From contig JANRJF010000034.1 in assembly GCA_033764095.1 (NCBI GenBank), forward strand, positions 1 through 64,000: a stretch of 64,000 bases of DNA. The letters run 5' to 3'. The stretch is from JBDTMT01 sp033764095. GTDB lineage: Bacteria; Desulfobacterota; Binatia; HRBIN30; CADEER01. The notes beneath the pieces were generated by a model, which was given only the letters and a program-made list of their open reading frames with translations, had not been told where the DNA came from and searched no databases. A program made the translations under genes and the position numbers. Positions 25,160 through 34,634 of the stretch are shown here, one piece after another. Numbering within the stretch: position 1 is the stretch's first letter; every line of letters starts with the position of its first letter.

Positions 25160-28100
25160 ATGCGCCTGGTCGATCTCTGCATTCGTCGCCCCGTCGCGAC
25201 GACCATGTTCATCAGCTTTCTGGTCGTGCTGGGGTGGTTCTCCTACCGCCGCATGGCGGTCGACCTGTTCCCCAACGTCGACTTCGCCATCGTCTCGGTC
25301 ACCACGACGCTGTCCGGCGCCAGCGTCGAGGAGATGGAGAGCAGCGTCACCAAGCCGGTCGAGGAGGCGATCAACACCATCGAGGGCATCGACGAGCTGC
25401 AGTCGACGACCAGCGAGGGGCTCTCCACCGTCATCGTCTTCTTCAACCTGTCGCGCGACGGCGACGCCGGCGCGCAGGACGTGCGCGACAAGGTGTCGGG
25501 CATCCTGTCGCAGCTGCCGGAAGGCACCGACGCACCGATCGTGTCGAAGTTCGACGTCGAGAGCACGCCGATCCTGAGCGTCGTCGTCTCCGGCAACCGC
25601 GACCTGCGCGAGATCACCGAGATCGCCAAGAAGCAGATCAAGGAGGACATCGAGACGCAGCGCGGCGTCGGCTCGGTGTCGCTGATCGGCGGCCTCGAGC
25701 GCGCCATCAACATCGTGCTCGACACCGACAAGCTGGCCGCCTACGGGCTGTCGATCGACCGCGTCAAAGCGGCGGTGCGGGCGCAGAACGTCGAGATTCC
25801 CGGCGGGCGCGTCGACCAGGGCAAGAAAGAGCTCATCCTGCGCACCATGGGGCGCATCACGCGCGCCGAGGACTTCCGCGACCTGATCGTCGGCAGCGCG
25901 CAGGGCCGGCCGCTGACCATCGGCGACATCGGCACGGTGGCCGACGCCTTCGTCGAGCCGCGCAACCTCGCCCGCCTCGACGGGCATCCGGCGGTGACGC
26001 TGATCGTGCGCAAGCAGACCGGCACCAACACCGTGCAGGTCATCGACACGGTGAAGAAGCGCCTGGAGATGATCCGCTCGACGCTGCCGTCGGACATCGA
26101 CATCCAGCTGGTGCGCGACCAGTCGCGCTTCATCCAGCGCTCGATCGACGAGGTGAAGCTGCACCTGATCCTCGCCGGCGTGCTGGTCAGCCTCACCGTC
26201 ATGCTGTTCATCGCCAACCTGCGCGCGACGCTGATCGCGGCGGTGGCGATTCCGACCTCGATCATCGCGACCTTCACGGTGATGCGCTGGTTCGACTTCA
26301 CCCTCAACAACATCACCATGCTCGGCCTGGTGCTGGCGACCGGCATCGTCATCGACGACGCCGTCGTCGTGCTGGAGAACATCTTCCGCTACATGGAGGA
26401 GAAGGGCGTCAGCGCGCGCGAGGCGGCGAGCGCGGCGACCGGCGAGATCAGCCTCGCGGTGCTCGCCACCACCTTCTCGCTCGTAGTGATCTTCCTGCCG
26501 GTGGCCTTCATGGAAGGGCAGGTCGGGCGCTTCTTCCACAGCTACGGCGTCACCGTCGCGGTCTCGATCCTGGTCTCGCTGATCGTCTCGTTCACGCTGA
26601 CGCCGATGCTGTGCGCGCGCTTCCTGCGCCTCAGTCCGCGCCAGCACCGCGCCCAGCAGGGCGTCTACGGCGCCATCGACCGCGCCTACGGCGCCATCCT
26701 GCGCTGGTCGCTGCGCCACCGCTGGGTGATCGTGCTGCTGTCGCTGCTGGTGATGGGCAGCACGATCCCGCTGTTCGGCGCGGTCGGCAAGGACTTCATC
26801 CCGCACGACGACCAGAGCGAGTTCGAGGTCGTGGTGCAGACGCCGGAAGGCTACAGCCTCGAGCGCACCGACGAGACCATGCGCGCCATCGAGGCGCGGC
26901 TGCAGCAACTGCCGCACGTCCACCATCTGCTCACCACCATCGGCGACACCTCCGGCCGGCTGCGCGCCGGCGAGGGGCCGGTGACGCGCGGCACCACCTA
27001 CGTGCGGCTGGCGGAGCTGGAGGAGCGCCAGATCGGCCAGCGCGACATCATGAAGCAGGCACGCGCGATCATGGGCGAGTACCCCGACCTGCGCACCAGC
27101 GTGCAGGACGTGAACCTGTTCGTCAGCGGCGGCCAGCGCTTCAGCGACCTGCAGTTCGATCTCACCGGGCCCAACCTGGCGACGCTGCAGGCCGCGGCCG
27201 AGAAGATGATGGCCAGCCTGGGGGAGATGAAGGGCTTCGTCGACATCGACACCACCCTGTCGGTGCGCCAGCCGGAGCTGCAGGTGGACATCCTGCGCGA
27301 CAAGGCGTCGATCTTCGGTATCAACGTCCGCGACGTCGCCAGCGCGCTGCGCACCCTGGTCGGCGGCGAGGCGATCAGCACCTTCCGCGAGGAGCAGGAG
27401 CAGATCGACGTCTGGCTGCGCGCGCAGCGACAGAATCGCAACGACCCGCGCGCCATCGGCGACGTCACCATCGCGACGCCGACCGGCGAGTTGGTGCGGC
27501 TCGCCAACCTGGCGACGCTGAGCGAGCAGCGCGGCCCGGCGCAGATCGACCACCACAACCGCCAGCGCAAGGTGACGGTGGTGGCCAACCTCGACGGCAT
27601 GCCGCTCGGCACCGCGGTCGAGCGCGTGAAAGTGCTGTTCGCGCAGCTCGACCTGCCGCCGACCTATGGCCTGGTGTTCGGCGGCCGCGCCAAGTCGCTG
27701 GGCGAGAGCGGCGGCAACTTCCTGCTCGCCTTCTTCCTGAGCTTCCTCTTCATGTACATGATCCTGGCGGCGCAGTTCGAAAGCTTCGCCCACCCGATCA
27801 CCATCCTGCTGGCGCTGCCGCTCTCGATCCCGTTCGCCATCGCCTCGCTGTGGCTGCTCGGCGAGACGCTCAACATCTACAGCGTGCTCGGCCTCTTCAT
27901 GCTGTTCGGCATCGTCAAGAAGAACGGCATCCTGCAGATCGACTACACCAACACGCTGCGCGCCCAGGGCATGGACCGCGACGCCGCCATCCTGCAGGCC
28001 AACCACGTCCGCCTGCGGCCGATTCTGATGACCACCGTCATGCTGGTCGCCGGTATGATCCCGATCGCGCTCGGCCGCGGCCCCGGCTCGGGCAGCCGCG

Positions 28101-28285
28101 CCTCGATGGCGAAGGTGATCATCGGCGGCCAGACGCTGTGCCTGCTGCTGACCCTGCTGATGACGCCGGTGGCCTATTCGCTGTTCGACGACCTCGGCCG
28201 CCTGCGGCTCGGCGCCCGCCTGCGGCGCGCCTGGCAGGTCGCCTTCGCACGGGTGTGGCCGAGCAACGGCCGCCACCCGGCGTGA
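25160..28285 (+). CDS. RND-family efflux permease (HAE1/AcrB type)
   Basis: 1041 residues, full length, inner-membrane proton-driven exporter trimer. The N-terminus is typical (RLVDLCIRRPVATTMF...FPNVDFAIVSV). Transmembrane helix 4 carries the proton-relay pair D399-D400 in GIVIDDAVVVLENIFR, and helix 10 has the lysine segment FGIVKKNGILQIDY (K920/K921). The periplasmic porter and docking domains occupy the two large loops. It is operonic with the adaptor (33 bp gap) and the TolC-type channel. Exported compounds are unknown; lipophilic drugs or solvents are usual for this class. Confidence 0.96.
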   Translation: MRLVDLCIRRPVATTMFISFLVVLGWFSYRRMAVDLFPNVDFAIVSVTTTLSGASVEEMESSVTKPVEEAINTIEGIDELQSTTSEGLSTVIVFFNLSRDGDAGAQDVRDKVSGILSQLPEGTDAPIVSKFDVESTPILSVVVSGNRDLREITEIAKKQIKEDIETQRGVGSVSLIGGLERAINIVLDTDKLAAYGLSIDRVKAAVRAQNVEIPGGRVDQGKKELILRTMGRITRAEDFRDLIVGSAQGRPLTIGDIGTVADAFVEPRNLARLDGHPAVTLIVRKQTGTNTVQVIDTVKKRLEMIRSTLPSDIDIQLVRDQSRFIQRSIDEVKLHLILAGVLVSLTVMLFIANLRATLIAAVAIPTSIIATFTVMRWFDFTLNNITMLGLVLATGIVIDDAVVVLENIFRYMEEKGVSAREAASAATGEISLAVLATTFSLVVIFLPVAFMEGQVGRFFHSYGVTVAVSILVSLIVSFTLTPMLCARFLRLSPRQHRAQQGVYGAIDRAYGAILRWSLRHRWVIVLLSLLVMGSTIPLFGAVGKDFIPHDDQSEFEVVVQTPEGYSLERTDETMRAIEARLQQLPHVHHLLTTIGDTSGRLRAGEGPVTRGTTYVRLAELEERQIGQRDIMKQARAIMGEYPDLRTSVQDVNLFVSGGQRFSDLQFDLTGPNLATLQAAAEKMMASLGEMKGFVDIDTTLSVRQPELQVDILRDKASIFGINVRDVASALRTLVGGEAISTFREEQEQIDVWLRAQRQNRNDPRAIGDVTIATPTGELVRLANLATLSEQRGPAQIDHHNRQRKVTVVANLDGMPLGTAVERVKVLFAQLDLPPTYGLVFGGRAKSLGESGGNFLLAFFLSFLFMYMILAAQFESFAHPITILLALPLSIPFAIASLWLLGETLNIYSVLGLFMLFGIVKKNGILQIDYTNTLRAQGMDRDAAILQANHVRLRPILMTTVMLVAGMIPIALGRGPGSGSRASMAKVIIGGQTLCLLLTLLMTPVAYSLFDDLGRLRLGARLRRAWQVAFARVWPSNGRHPA

Positions 28286-28344
28286 CCGGGTCGGGCACGC
28301 GTGCTAGAGGCGGCGCGATTCACTGTGTCGATCGGGGGAACACC

Positions 28345-30132
28345 ATGCTGAGGCGGATCGCTGTCGTCGCGCTGTTGTTGCTCGCCGCCGCCGCGCCGGC
28401 CGCCAACGTGTCGCTGAACAGCGACGGCTCGCGCGAGTACCTGCTCGACGACGTCCCCAACTTTCCGACCCTGCTCGGCGACCAATGGAGCAACCGCATT
28501 CCGAGCGACGCGTTCGAGAGCGAGCGCGGCAGCTACGGGCGCCTGGTGGAGACCGCCGGGCCGCGGCCGATCACGCTGGCCGAGTGCATCGGCCTGGCGC
28601 TGGAGAACAACACCGGCCTGCGCATCCGCAAGCTCAGCCCCATCGCCGCCACGGCGCGCGTCCGCCAGGCCTGGTCGAAGTTCGATCCCGAGTTCTTCGG
28701 CGAAGCGCGCAAGACGCGCAACGTGACGCCGGTGCAGACGATCAGCCCGTTCTCCAACATCGATCCCGACACCGGCGCGGGACAGCCGTTCCTCTTCAGC
28801 GAGGAAGTCGATTTCAACGCCGGCCTGCGCAAGACGCTGTTCAGCAACGGGCGCCTGTCGGCCGATTGGACCAACGCCAAGCTGGAGAGCAACCCGAACT
28901 TCATCAACCTGGTCAATCCCGACTACGTCACCACCCTCAACCTCACCCTCAACCAGCCGCTGCTGCGCGACTTCGGCTGGCGCTTCGCCTACCTGGTGGT
29001 CGACGTGGCGCAGATCGGCGAGGAGCAGGCGTACTACGACTACACTGCCGGCGTCGCGACGCTGATCGAGAACGTCGAGCGCGCCTATTGGACGTACGTG
29101 CTGGCGATCGAGAACGTGCACGTCGAGGAGAAGGGCCTCGATCTCGCCAAGGAGCTGCTGCGCCAGAACGAGGGACGCTTCAAGGTCGGCGCGTTGCCGC
29201 ACACCTCGGTGCTCGAGTCGGAGGCGGAGGTCGCCCGCCGCGAGGCCAACCTGGTGCGCTCCCGCGCCCTGGAGCGCATCGCGCGCGACAACCTGCGCGC
29301 CCTGGTGAACGCCTCTCAGGACGACAGCGACGCGTTGATCATGATCGAGCCGGCCGACAAGCCGGCGGTGGTGCGCACCGAGTTCGACCTCGACGAGAGC
29401 CTCAAGGTCGCCTACCTGCAGCGCCCCGAGCTGATCGCCGCGCGCCTCAACGTCGATGGCCGCAAGGTCGAGCGCAAGATCGCCGAGAATCGGCTGTTGC
29501 CGCGCTTCGATCTGACCGCGCGCATCGGGCTGAACGGCCTCGGCGGCACCGACGCGGGCCTGGTGCCGACGCCGGTCCCGGGCGCGCCGACGCCGACCCC
29601 GGGCGGCTTCTCCTCGGCCCCCAACCCGCAGATTCTCGGCGGCTACGGCCGCTCGCTCGATCTGCTCACCGACGGCCGCTACTACCAGTACCTGGTCGGC
29701 GCGCAGCTGACGATCCCGCTCGACAACGCGTCGGCCAAGGCCGAGTACGCGCAGGCCAAGGTGAACGCCGAATCGGCGCGCCTCTCGCTGCGCCAGGTCG
29801 AAGAGGACGTGACGCTGGAGATCACCCAGACGGTCAACAACCTGAAAGCCTACCTGAAGGCGATCGAGGCGACGCGGGTGGCGCGCGAGCTGGCGGAGGA
29901 GAACGTCAAGAACCAGCAGGCGCGCTACGACGTCGGGCTGGCCACCACCAAGGACCTGATCGATTTTACCGAGCGCCTGACGCAGGCGCAGCGCTCGGAG
30001 ATCGAATCGCTGACCAACTACAACATCGAGCTCGCCCGTCTGCGCTACGCCGAGGGCACGCTGCTCGACTCGCGCAGCGTGCATCTGGAGCGCAACAACG
30101 CCGAGAAGAAGCCCTGGTGGGCGTGGTTCTGA
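28345..30132 (+). CDS. TolC-family outer membrane efflux protein
   Basis: 595 residues from ATG 28345 (GGGGGAA site). Signal peptide LRRIAVVALLLLAAAAPAAN. The outer-membrane factor pattern is clear: ITLAECIGLALENNTGLRI, two repeated helical halves (LIENVERAYWTYVLAIENV, EEDVTLEITQTVNNLKAYL) and YDVGLATTKDLIDFTERL. A Pro/Thr-rich insert (PTPVPGAPTPTPGG, about residues 408-424) lies near the middle and is unusual. The protein ends KKPWWAWF. It completes the tripartite pump encoded by the previous two genes. Confidence 0.93.
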   Translation: MLRRIAVVALLLLAAAAPAANVSLNSDGSREYLLDDVPNFPTLLGDQWSNRIPSDAFESERGSYGRLVETAGPRPITLAECIGLALENNTGLRIRKLSPIAATARVRQAWSKFDPEFFGEARKTRNVTPVQTISPFSNIDPDTGAGQPFLFSEEVDFNAGLRKTLFSNGRLSADWTNAKLESNPNFINLVNPDYVTTLNLTLNQPLLRDFGWRFAYLVVDVAQIGEEQAYYDYTAGVATLIENVERAYWTYVLAIENVHVEEKGLDLAKELLRQNEGRFKVGALPHTSVLESEAEVARREANLVRSRALERIARDNLRALVNASQDDSDALIMIEPADKPAVVRTEFDLDESLKVAYLQRPELIAARLNVDGRKVERKIAENRLLPRFDLTARIGLNGLGGTDAGLVPTPVPGAPTPTPGGFSSAPNPQILGGYGRSLDLLTDGRYYQYLVGAQLTIPLDNASAKAEYAQAKVNAESARLSLRQVEEDVTLEITQTVNNLKAYLKAIEATRVARELAEENVKNQQARYDVGLATTKDLIDFTERLTQAQRSEIESLTNYNIELARLRYAEGTLLDSRSVHLERNNAEKKPWWAWF

Positions 30133-30147
30133 CCGCTCCCGGAAAAA

Positions 30148-30246
30148 TCAACGCAGAGTCGCAGAGTCGCGGAGGGCGCGAGATGAGAAGGACGATGAAC
30201 TCTCGTTTTCTCGGCAATCCTCTGCGCCTCGGCGTCTCTGCGTTGA
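30148..30246. repeat. Tandem-unit hairpin array, family B variant (CAGAGTCG unit), right arm inside a coding start
   Basis: Left arm 30148-30175 (TCAACGCAGAGTCGCAGAGT...) and right arm 30219-30246 (...GCGTCTCTGCGTTGA) are largely complementary. The right arm lies in the lipoprotein gene and encodes PLRLGVSALSL of its signal peptide. Confidence 0.9.
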
Positions 30247-30950
30247 GTCTGGTGGTGCTCGCCGGCTGCGGGCCGTCGCGAGTGAAGATCACCCAGGAGA
30301 CCAACGCGGTCGGCCTGCCGCGTCCGGCGGCGGTCTACGTCTACGACTTTGCCGTCTCGCCCTCCGAGGTGCAGCTCGACCAGGGCGGCCCGCTGCGCCG
30401 CATCGGCAGCCGCCTGCTCGGCGAGGGCGGCGATCCCGATCAACAGGCGATCGACACCGGCCACCAGGTGGCCGACCGCCTGGCCACCGACCTGGTGGCG
30501 AAGATCACCGCCATGGGCCTGCCGGCGCAGCGCATCACCCGCAGCCAGGTGCCGCCGGAGGGCGCCGTCGCTGTCGGCGGCCAGTTCGTCTCGGTCGACG
30601 AGGGCAGCCAGCTGAAGCGCATGGCGATCGGCTTCCACCAGGGCCAGTCGAGCGTCACCGCACAGGTGCAGCTCTACCAGGTCACCGGCCGGCGCGAGGC
30701 CGCGCAGCTGCTCGAGTTCACCGCGTCGTCGGCCAGCCCGCCGACGCCCGGCGCCGTCGTCACCATGGGCGCCGGCGCCGCCGTGCAGGCCGGCGCCGCC
30801 GCCTCCGGCGTGAAGGAGCTCACCTCGACGGTGGAAGCCGACGCCGGCCGCCTCGCCGACGCGGTCGCGCGCAACCTGCAGACGTTCTTCGCCAAGCAGG
30901 GCTGGACCGCCCCGCCGAGCCAGCTGCCGTCGCTCCCCGACCTGCCCTGA
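30183..30950 (+). CDS. DUF4410-like lipoprotein at the end of the efflux operon
   Basis: 255 residues from ATG 30183 (second in-frame ATG at 30195). The signal peptide ends in the lipobox VVLAGC. The mature part (AVYVYDFAVSPSEVQLDQ, GHQVADRLATDLVAKITAMG, GQFVSVDEGSQLKRMAIGF, VTAQVQLYQVTG, a Gly/Ala stretch, then a C-terminal amphipathic helix ADAVARNLQTFFAKQGW) fits DUF4410-type lipoproteins. It follows the TolC-type gene by 50 bp in the same direction. Members are of unknown function; its place suggests a link to envelope maintenance with the pump. Half of its signal peptide is encoded by a hairpin arm. Confidence 0.8.
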   Translation: MRRTMNSRFLGNPLRLGVSALSLVVLAGCGPSRVKITQETNAVGLPRPAAVYVYDFAVSPSEVQLDQGGPLRRIGSRLLGEGGDPDQQAIDTGHQVADRLATDLVAKITAMGLPAQRITRSQVPPEGAVAVGGQFVSVDEGSQLKRMAIGFHQGQSSVTAQVQLYQVTGRREAAQLLEFTASSASPPTPGAVVTMGAGAAVQAGAAASGVKELTSTVEADAGRLADAVARNLQTFFAKQGWTAPPSQLPSLPDLP

Positions 30951-31071
30951 GCCGGCGCGCGGCAGCGCGCCGCGCGTGCGCTCTGCCACAGTCCTTCGCG
31001 CAGATGGCTGAACAGCAGATTCTGCGTCCTATTTTCATGTTGAACGACGCGCTGCGCGACGCTCTAAGTCG

Positions 31072-31088
31072 CCCCGTTCGCTTCGGGG
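31072..31088 (+). other. Short hairpin in the leader of the 31098 gene
   Basis: CCCCG and CGGGG around a 7-base loop lie directly before the GAGAGGG ribosome-binding site. This is the only structure noticed in the 147 bp gap after the efflux operon. It might tune translation; no known riboswitch fold is recognised. Confidence 0.35.
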
Positions 31089-31097
31089 AGAGGGCTC

Positions 31098-34000
31098 ATG
31101 CAGGCTGCGCTTCGCATCGCTGCGGCGATGCTGTCGTTGTTCGTCGCACCGCGCGCGCGCGCGATCGATCCGCTCGGCGGCGAGCTCGCCGTCAACACCG
31201 TCACCGCCGGTGATCAGGTCACGCCCGCGGCGTGCCGTCGGCCGGACGGCTCGCTGGTCGCGGCATGGACCACCATCGCGAGCGCCGATCGCGTCGCCAG
31301 CATCGCGGCGCGACTGTTCGACGCGAGCGGCATGCCGCTCGGCGACGAATTCGCCGTCGAGAGCGCCACGACGCCGGCGCGCCTGCCGGCGGTCGCCTGC
31401 GATGGCGGCGGCGGCTTCGTCGTCGCCTGGGTGATGCCCGACGCGGCGGAGTCGACTCCGGCGCACGCCGCCGCGGCGCTGCTGCGCCGCACCAACGACG
31501 TCTACGCGCGCCGCTTCGGCAGCGACGGAACGGCGCTCGGCGACGCATTCCTGGTGAACACGTTCGCCGCCGGCGCACAGGGCAGCGTGGATCAACCCGA
31601 CGCGGTCGGGCCATCGGTCGCCGCCGACGCCACCGGGCGCTTCGTCGTCGTGTGGGCGAGCGACACGGCCGGATCGCTGCCGGCGACCAGCGCCGCCAGC
31701 GCGGTCGATGCGGACGGTACCGCGGTGCGCGCGCAGCGTTACAGCAGCACCGGTGCGGCGGTCGGCGGCGAGTTGCAGATCAACCGCACCACGGCCGGCG
31801 ATCAAACCCGCCCCGACGTTGGCATGCGCGCCGACGGCAGCTTCGTCGTCGCCTGGACGACGCCGGGCGACACCGACACCGACGTGGTCGCGCGCCGTTT
31901 CGCCGCCGACGGCAGCCCGCTCGGCGACGAGATCGCGGTCAACGACCCGAACGACAACAACGACGGCACCGGCATCCGCTTCCACGAGGGACCGGCGATC
32001 GCCGTGCACGATGGCGGCGGATTCGTCGTCGCCTGGTCGAACACCGCCGGGGCGATGGGCCCGCCGGCGGCGATGATGGCGGCGACGCCGGTGGTGGACG
32101 GACCGAGCAAGTCGCAGGTCTTCGCCCGCCCGTTCGACGCCGACGGCCTGCCTACCGGCGACGCGATCCTGATGCCCTTCGAGAGCTGGGGCGAGACCGC
32201 ACTGCCCGACGTCGCGCCGCTCGCCGGCGAGCGTTTCGTCGTCGCCTGGACCGGCCGCACGCAGTTCAGCGACGGCAGCGTCTTCGTGCAGAGCTACGAG
32301 GCAGACGGCACCCCGGACAGCGGCGCCCAGGCGGCGAACACGACCACCGACGGCGTGCAGGGATTCGCGCTGGTGATCGACAGCGGCGCGGGCAAGGCGA
32401 CCGTCGTGCTCGACGCCGGCGGCGCGGCGCTGGCGGCACGCGGCACCGATGAGTACGCGGTGCTCTGGGAGAGCGCCGGCGTCGCGGATCTGATCAATGA
32501 TGCGGTGGCCGACGGTCAGGACGGCAGCCTGAGCGGCATCTACGCGCGCCGCTACGGCGCACCCGCCGGCAGCACCCCGACCGACACGCGCACGCCGACC
32601 AACACGCCGACACCGACGCCGCGCAACCCGGCGCAGCCGAGCGGCGACGAGATCCCGATCAACCTGCTCACCGACGGCAGCCAGATGGTGCCGGCGGCGT
32701 GCCGCGCCGGCGACGGTAGTTTCGTCGCCGCATGGACCAGCTTCGATCCCGACGACATGAACGTCCCGGTCGGCGTGCGGGCGCGCCGCTTCGCCGCCGA
32801 CGGCACGCCGCTCGGCGGCGAGCTCGCCGTCAACCCGAGCGAGCAACGCGCCGCGCTGGCGGCGGTGGCCTGTGCACCGGACGGCCGTTTCGTCGTCGCC
32901 TGGGCGGCGGCGATTTCGTCGCAGACGCCGGTCGAGGGCTCCGCCGCCGCCGCCGTCGCGACGCCGGATCGCGTCGACGTCTACGCGCAGCGCTATGACG
33001 CCGGCGGCACGCCGCTGAAGGATGCGTTCCTGGTCAACAGCACGACGCTCGACAATCAGGGCTCGGTCGAGCGTCCGGCCGGCATCGGGCCCGCCGTGGC
33101 GATGGATGCCGACGGCAACTTCGTCGTCGTCTGGCCCGGCCGCTCCGATGCGTCCGCCTCCGACGTCTTCGGCCAGCGCTTCGCCGCCGACGGCACGCCG
33201 CTCGGCGGCGAGTTTGTGGTCAACGAAACCTCCATCGGCGACCAGTTCCACCCCGACGTCGCGATGGCGCCGGACGGCCGCTTCGTCGTCGTCTGGAGCA
33301 GCGACGGCGGCATGGCGGGCTGGCAGGTGATGGCGCGCCGCTACGCCGGCGACGGCAACCCGGCGAGCGGCGAGGTGCGCATCGACGCCGGCGTCGACTT
33401 CTACGCCGGCGTCGGTCTGCCGCCGTTGATCGACAACCCGGCGGTCGCGCTGAGCCCCGGCGGCGAATTCCTCGTCGTCTGGTCGAGCCTCGGCGAGCTG
33501 CCGCCGACCAGACCCGACGAGCTTCCAGCCGCCGCCGATCCGCCCAGCTTCGGCGTCGTGCGCGGCCAGTACTTCGCTGCCGACGGCAGCCCGCTCGGCG
33601 CGCCGCTGCTGTTCGCCACCGCACCCGACACGCACGATCTGATGCCCGACGTCGCCGCCGCCGGCAGCTGCTTCATGGTGGTCTGGACGGCGGTGCCGTA
33701 TCCGATCACCGACGGCCTGGTGTTCGCGCAGTTCCTCGACGCCGCCGCGCGACCGATCGGCACGCCGTTCCAGGTCAACACGACGACCGAGGGCATCCAG
33801 GGCCTGGCGCTCGGCGCCGCCGCCGGCGGCCGGCCGGTGCTCAACCCCGGCGGCGCCGCCGTCGCCGGCTCCGGCACCTGCGACATCGCCGTTCTGTGGG
33901 AGAGCGACGACGCACCACCCACTCCGGCCGCCGCCAGCCTCGCCGGTCAGGACGGCGACAACAGCGGCGTCTACGCACAGCTGTACCAGGCGGCGATGGA

Positions 34001-34526
34001 GGAGGGGTCGCCGACGCCGAGCGCGACGGTGACGGCAACCGCCACCGCCACCGACAGCGTCGCGCCGGCGGCCAGCACGCCGACCGCGACGGCGAGCGCG
34101 AGCGCGACGGCCACACCCACCGCCACCGCGACCGCCACGGCGACGCAGACGCGCACGCCGAGCCCCGCCGCGCCGCGCCTCGCCGGTCCGCTGGCGCCGG
34201 GGAGCGGTCCGGTGTGCGGCGACACCGACAACAGCCTCGCACCAGGATGCCTGCTGCTGTGCAGCGCCGGTGCCGACGGCCGCCTCGGCGGCGGCGACGA
34301 CGACTGCGGTCTCGGCAGCACCGGCAGCGACGCCGGCGGCGCCTTCTGCTTCACACCGGCCCGCCCACTACGCGACGGCGAGCGCGTCTTCGCGCGCGAC
34401 GTCTGCCGCGGCCTCGACGGCCCACTCGCGGCGGTGAGCACCATCGCGCCCGCCCCCGCGCTCTCACTGCTCGGATTGCTCGCCGCACTCGCCGCATTGA
34501 TGACCATGGCTCGACACAAACTGTAG
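31098..34526 (+). CDS. Large surface protein: internally duplicated repeat domains with exosortase-type C-terminal tail
   Basis: 1142 residues. A short signal peptide (AALRIAAAMLSLFVAPRARA) leads into about 460 residues of a repeat type recognisable by RRFAADGSPLGDEIAVN, VAWTTPGDTD and similar phrases (beta-strands with FVVAW). A Thr/Pro linker at about 490-515 is followed by a second copy of the same domain, so the gene arose by internal duplication. A long Ser/Thr/Ala linker (about 980-1030) leads to a Cys-containing stretch. The end has APALSLLG, a hydrophobic helix (LLAALAALMTMA) and RHKL, which fits an exosortase-H sorting tail. Probably a sorted cell-surface protein; ligand unknown. Confidence 0.82.
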   Translation: MQAALRIAAAMLSLFVAPRARAIDPLGGELAVNTVTAGDQVTPAACRRPDGSLVAAWTTIASADRVASIAARLFDASGMPLGDEFAVESATTPARLPAVACDGGGGFVVAWVMPDAAESTPAHAAAALLRRTNDVYARRFGSDGTALGDAFLVNTFAAGAQGSVDQPDAVGPSVAADATGRFVVVWASDTAGSLPATSAASAVDADGTAVRAQRYSSTGAAVGGELQINRTTAGDQTRPDVGMRADGSFVVAWTTPGDTDTDVVARRFAADGSPLGDEIAVNDPNDNNDGTGIRFHEGPAIAVHDGGGFVVAWSNTAGAMGPPAAMMAATPVVDGPSKSQVFARPFDADGLPTGDAILMPFESWGETALPDVAPLAGERFVVAWTGRTQFSDGSVFVQSYEADGTPDSGAQAANTTTDGVQGFALVIDSGAGKATVVLDAGGAALAARGTDEYAVLWESAGVADLINDAVADGQDGSLSGIYARRYGAPAGSTPTDTRTPTNTPTPTPRNPAQPSGDEIPINLLTDGSQMVPAACRAGDGSFVAAWTSFDPDDMNVPVGVRARRFAADGTPLGGELAVNPSEQRAALAAVACAPDGRFVVAWAAAISSQTPVEGSAAAAVATPDRVDVYAQRYDAGGTPLKDAFLVNSTTLDNQGSVERPAGIGPAVAMDADGNFVVVWPGRSDASASDVFGQRFAADGTPLGGEFVVNETSIGDQFHPDVAMAPDGRFVVVWSSDGGMAGWQVMARRYAGDGNPASGEVRIDAGVDFYAGVGLPPLIDNPAVALSPGGEFLVVWSSLGELPPTRPDELPAAADPPSFGVVRGQYFAADGSPLGAPLLFATAPDTHDLMPDVAAAGSCFMVVWTAVPYPITDGLVFAQFLDAAARPIGTPFQVNTTTEGIQGLALGAAAGGRPVLNPGGAAVAGSGTCDIAVLWESDDAPPTPAAASLAGQDGDNSGVYAQLYQAAMEEGSPTPSATVTATATATDSVAPAASTPTATASASATATPTATATATATQTRTPSPAAPRLAGPLAPGSGPVCGDTDNSLAPGCLLLCSAGADGRLGGGDDDCGLGSTGSDAGGAFCFTPARPLRDGERVFARDVCRGLDGPLAAVSTIAPAPALSLLGLLAALAALMTMARHKL

Positions 34527-34549
34527 GGGCGCGGTTTGCCGCGCCCGGG
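34521..34549. repeat. GTAGGGGCGCGG-type hairpin, copy 2
   Basis: GGGCGCGG, TTTG loop, CCGCGCCC, then CGGG. It overlaps the stop codon of the preceding gene and shares the CTGTAGGGGCGCGG core with the copy at 20980. A likely terminator. Confidence 0.65.
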
Positions 34550-34634
34550 TTTGCGACGACACCTGGTCCGCGAACACGATCGCGCATGACCCGATGCTTG
34601 CAACCCCGAGCGCGACCGGGGACAAGCTGCGCCG

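Noticed and set aside
23627..28276. 1549-residue open frame on the minus strand opposite the tetR/RND operon
   Set aside because: It is the shadow of well-supported plus-strand genes; its composition (His/Arg/Asp/Val-rich, no domains) is what GC-rich antisense frames give.
28174..30084. 636-residue minus-strand frame opposite the TolC-type gene
   Set aside because: Antisense shadow of a clear outer-membrane factor.
31035..33635. 866-residue minus-strand frame opposite the duplicated surface protein
   Set aside because: Antisense shadow; the plus frame has a signal peptide, linkers and a sorting tail.
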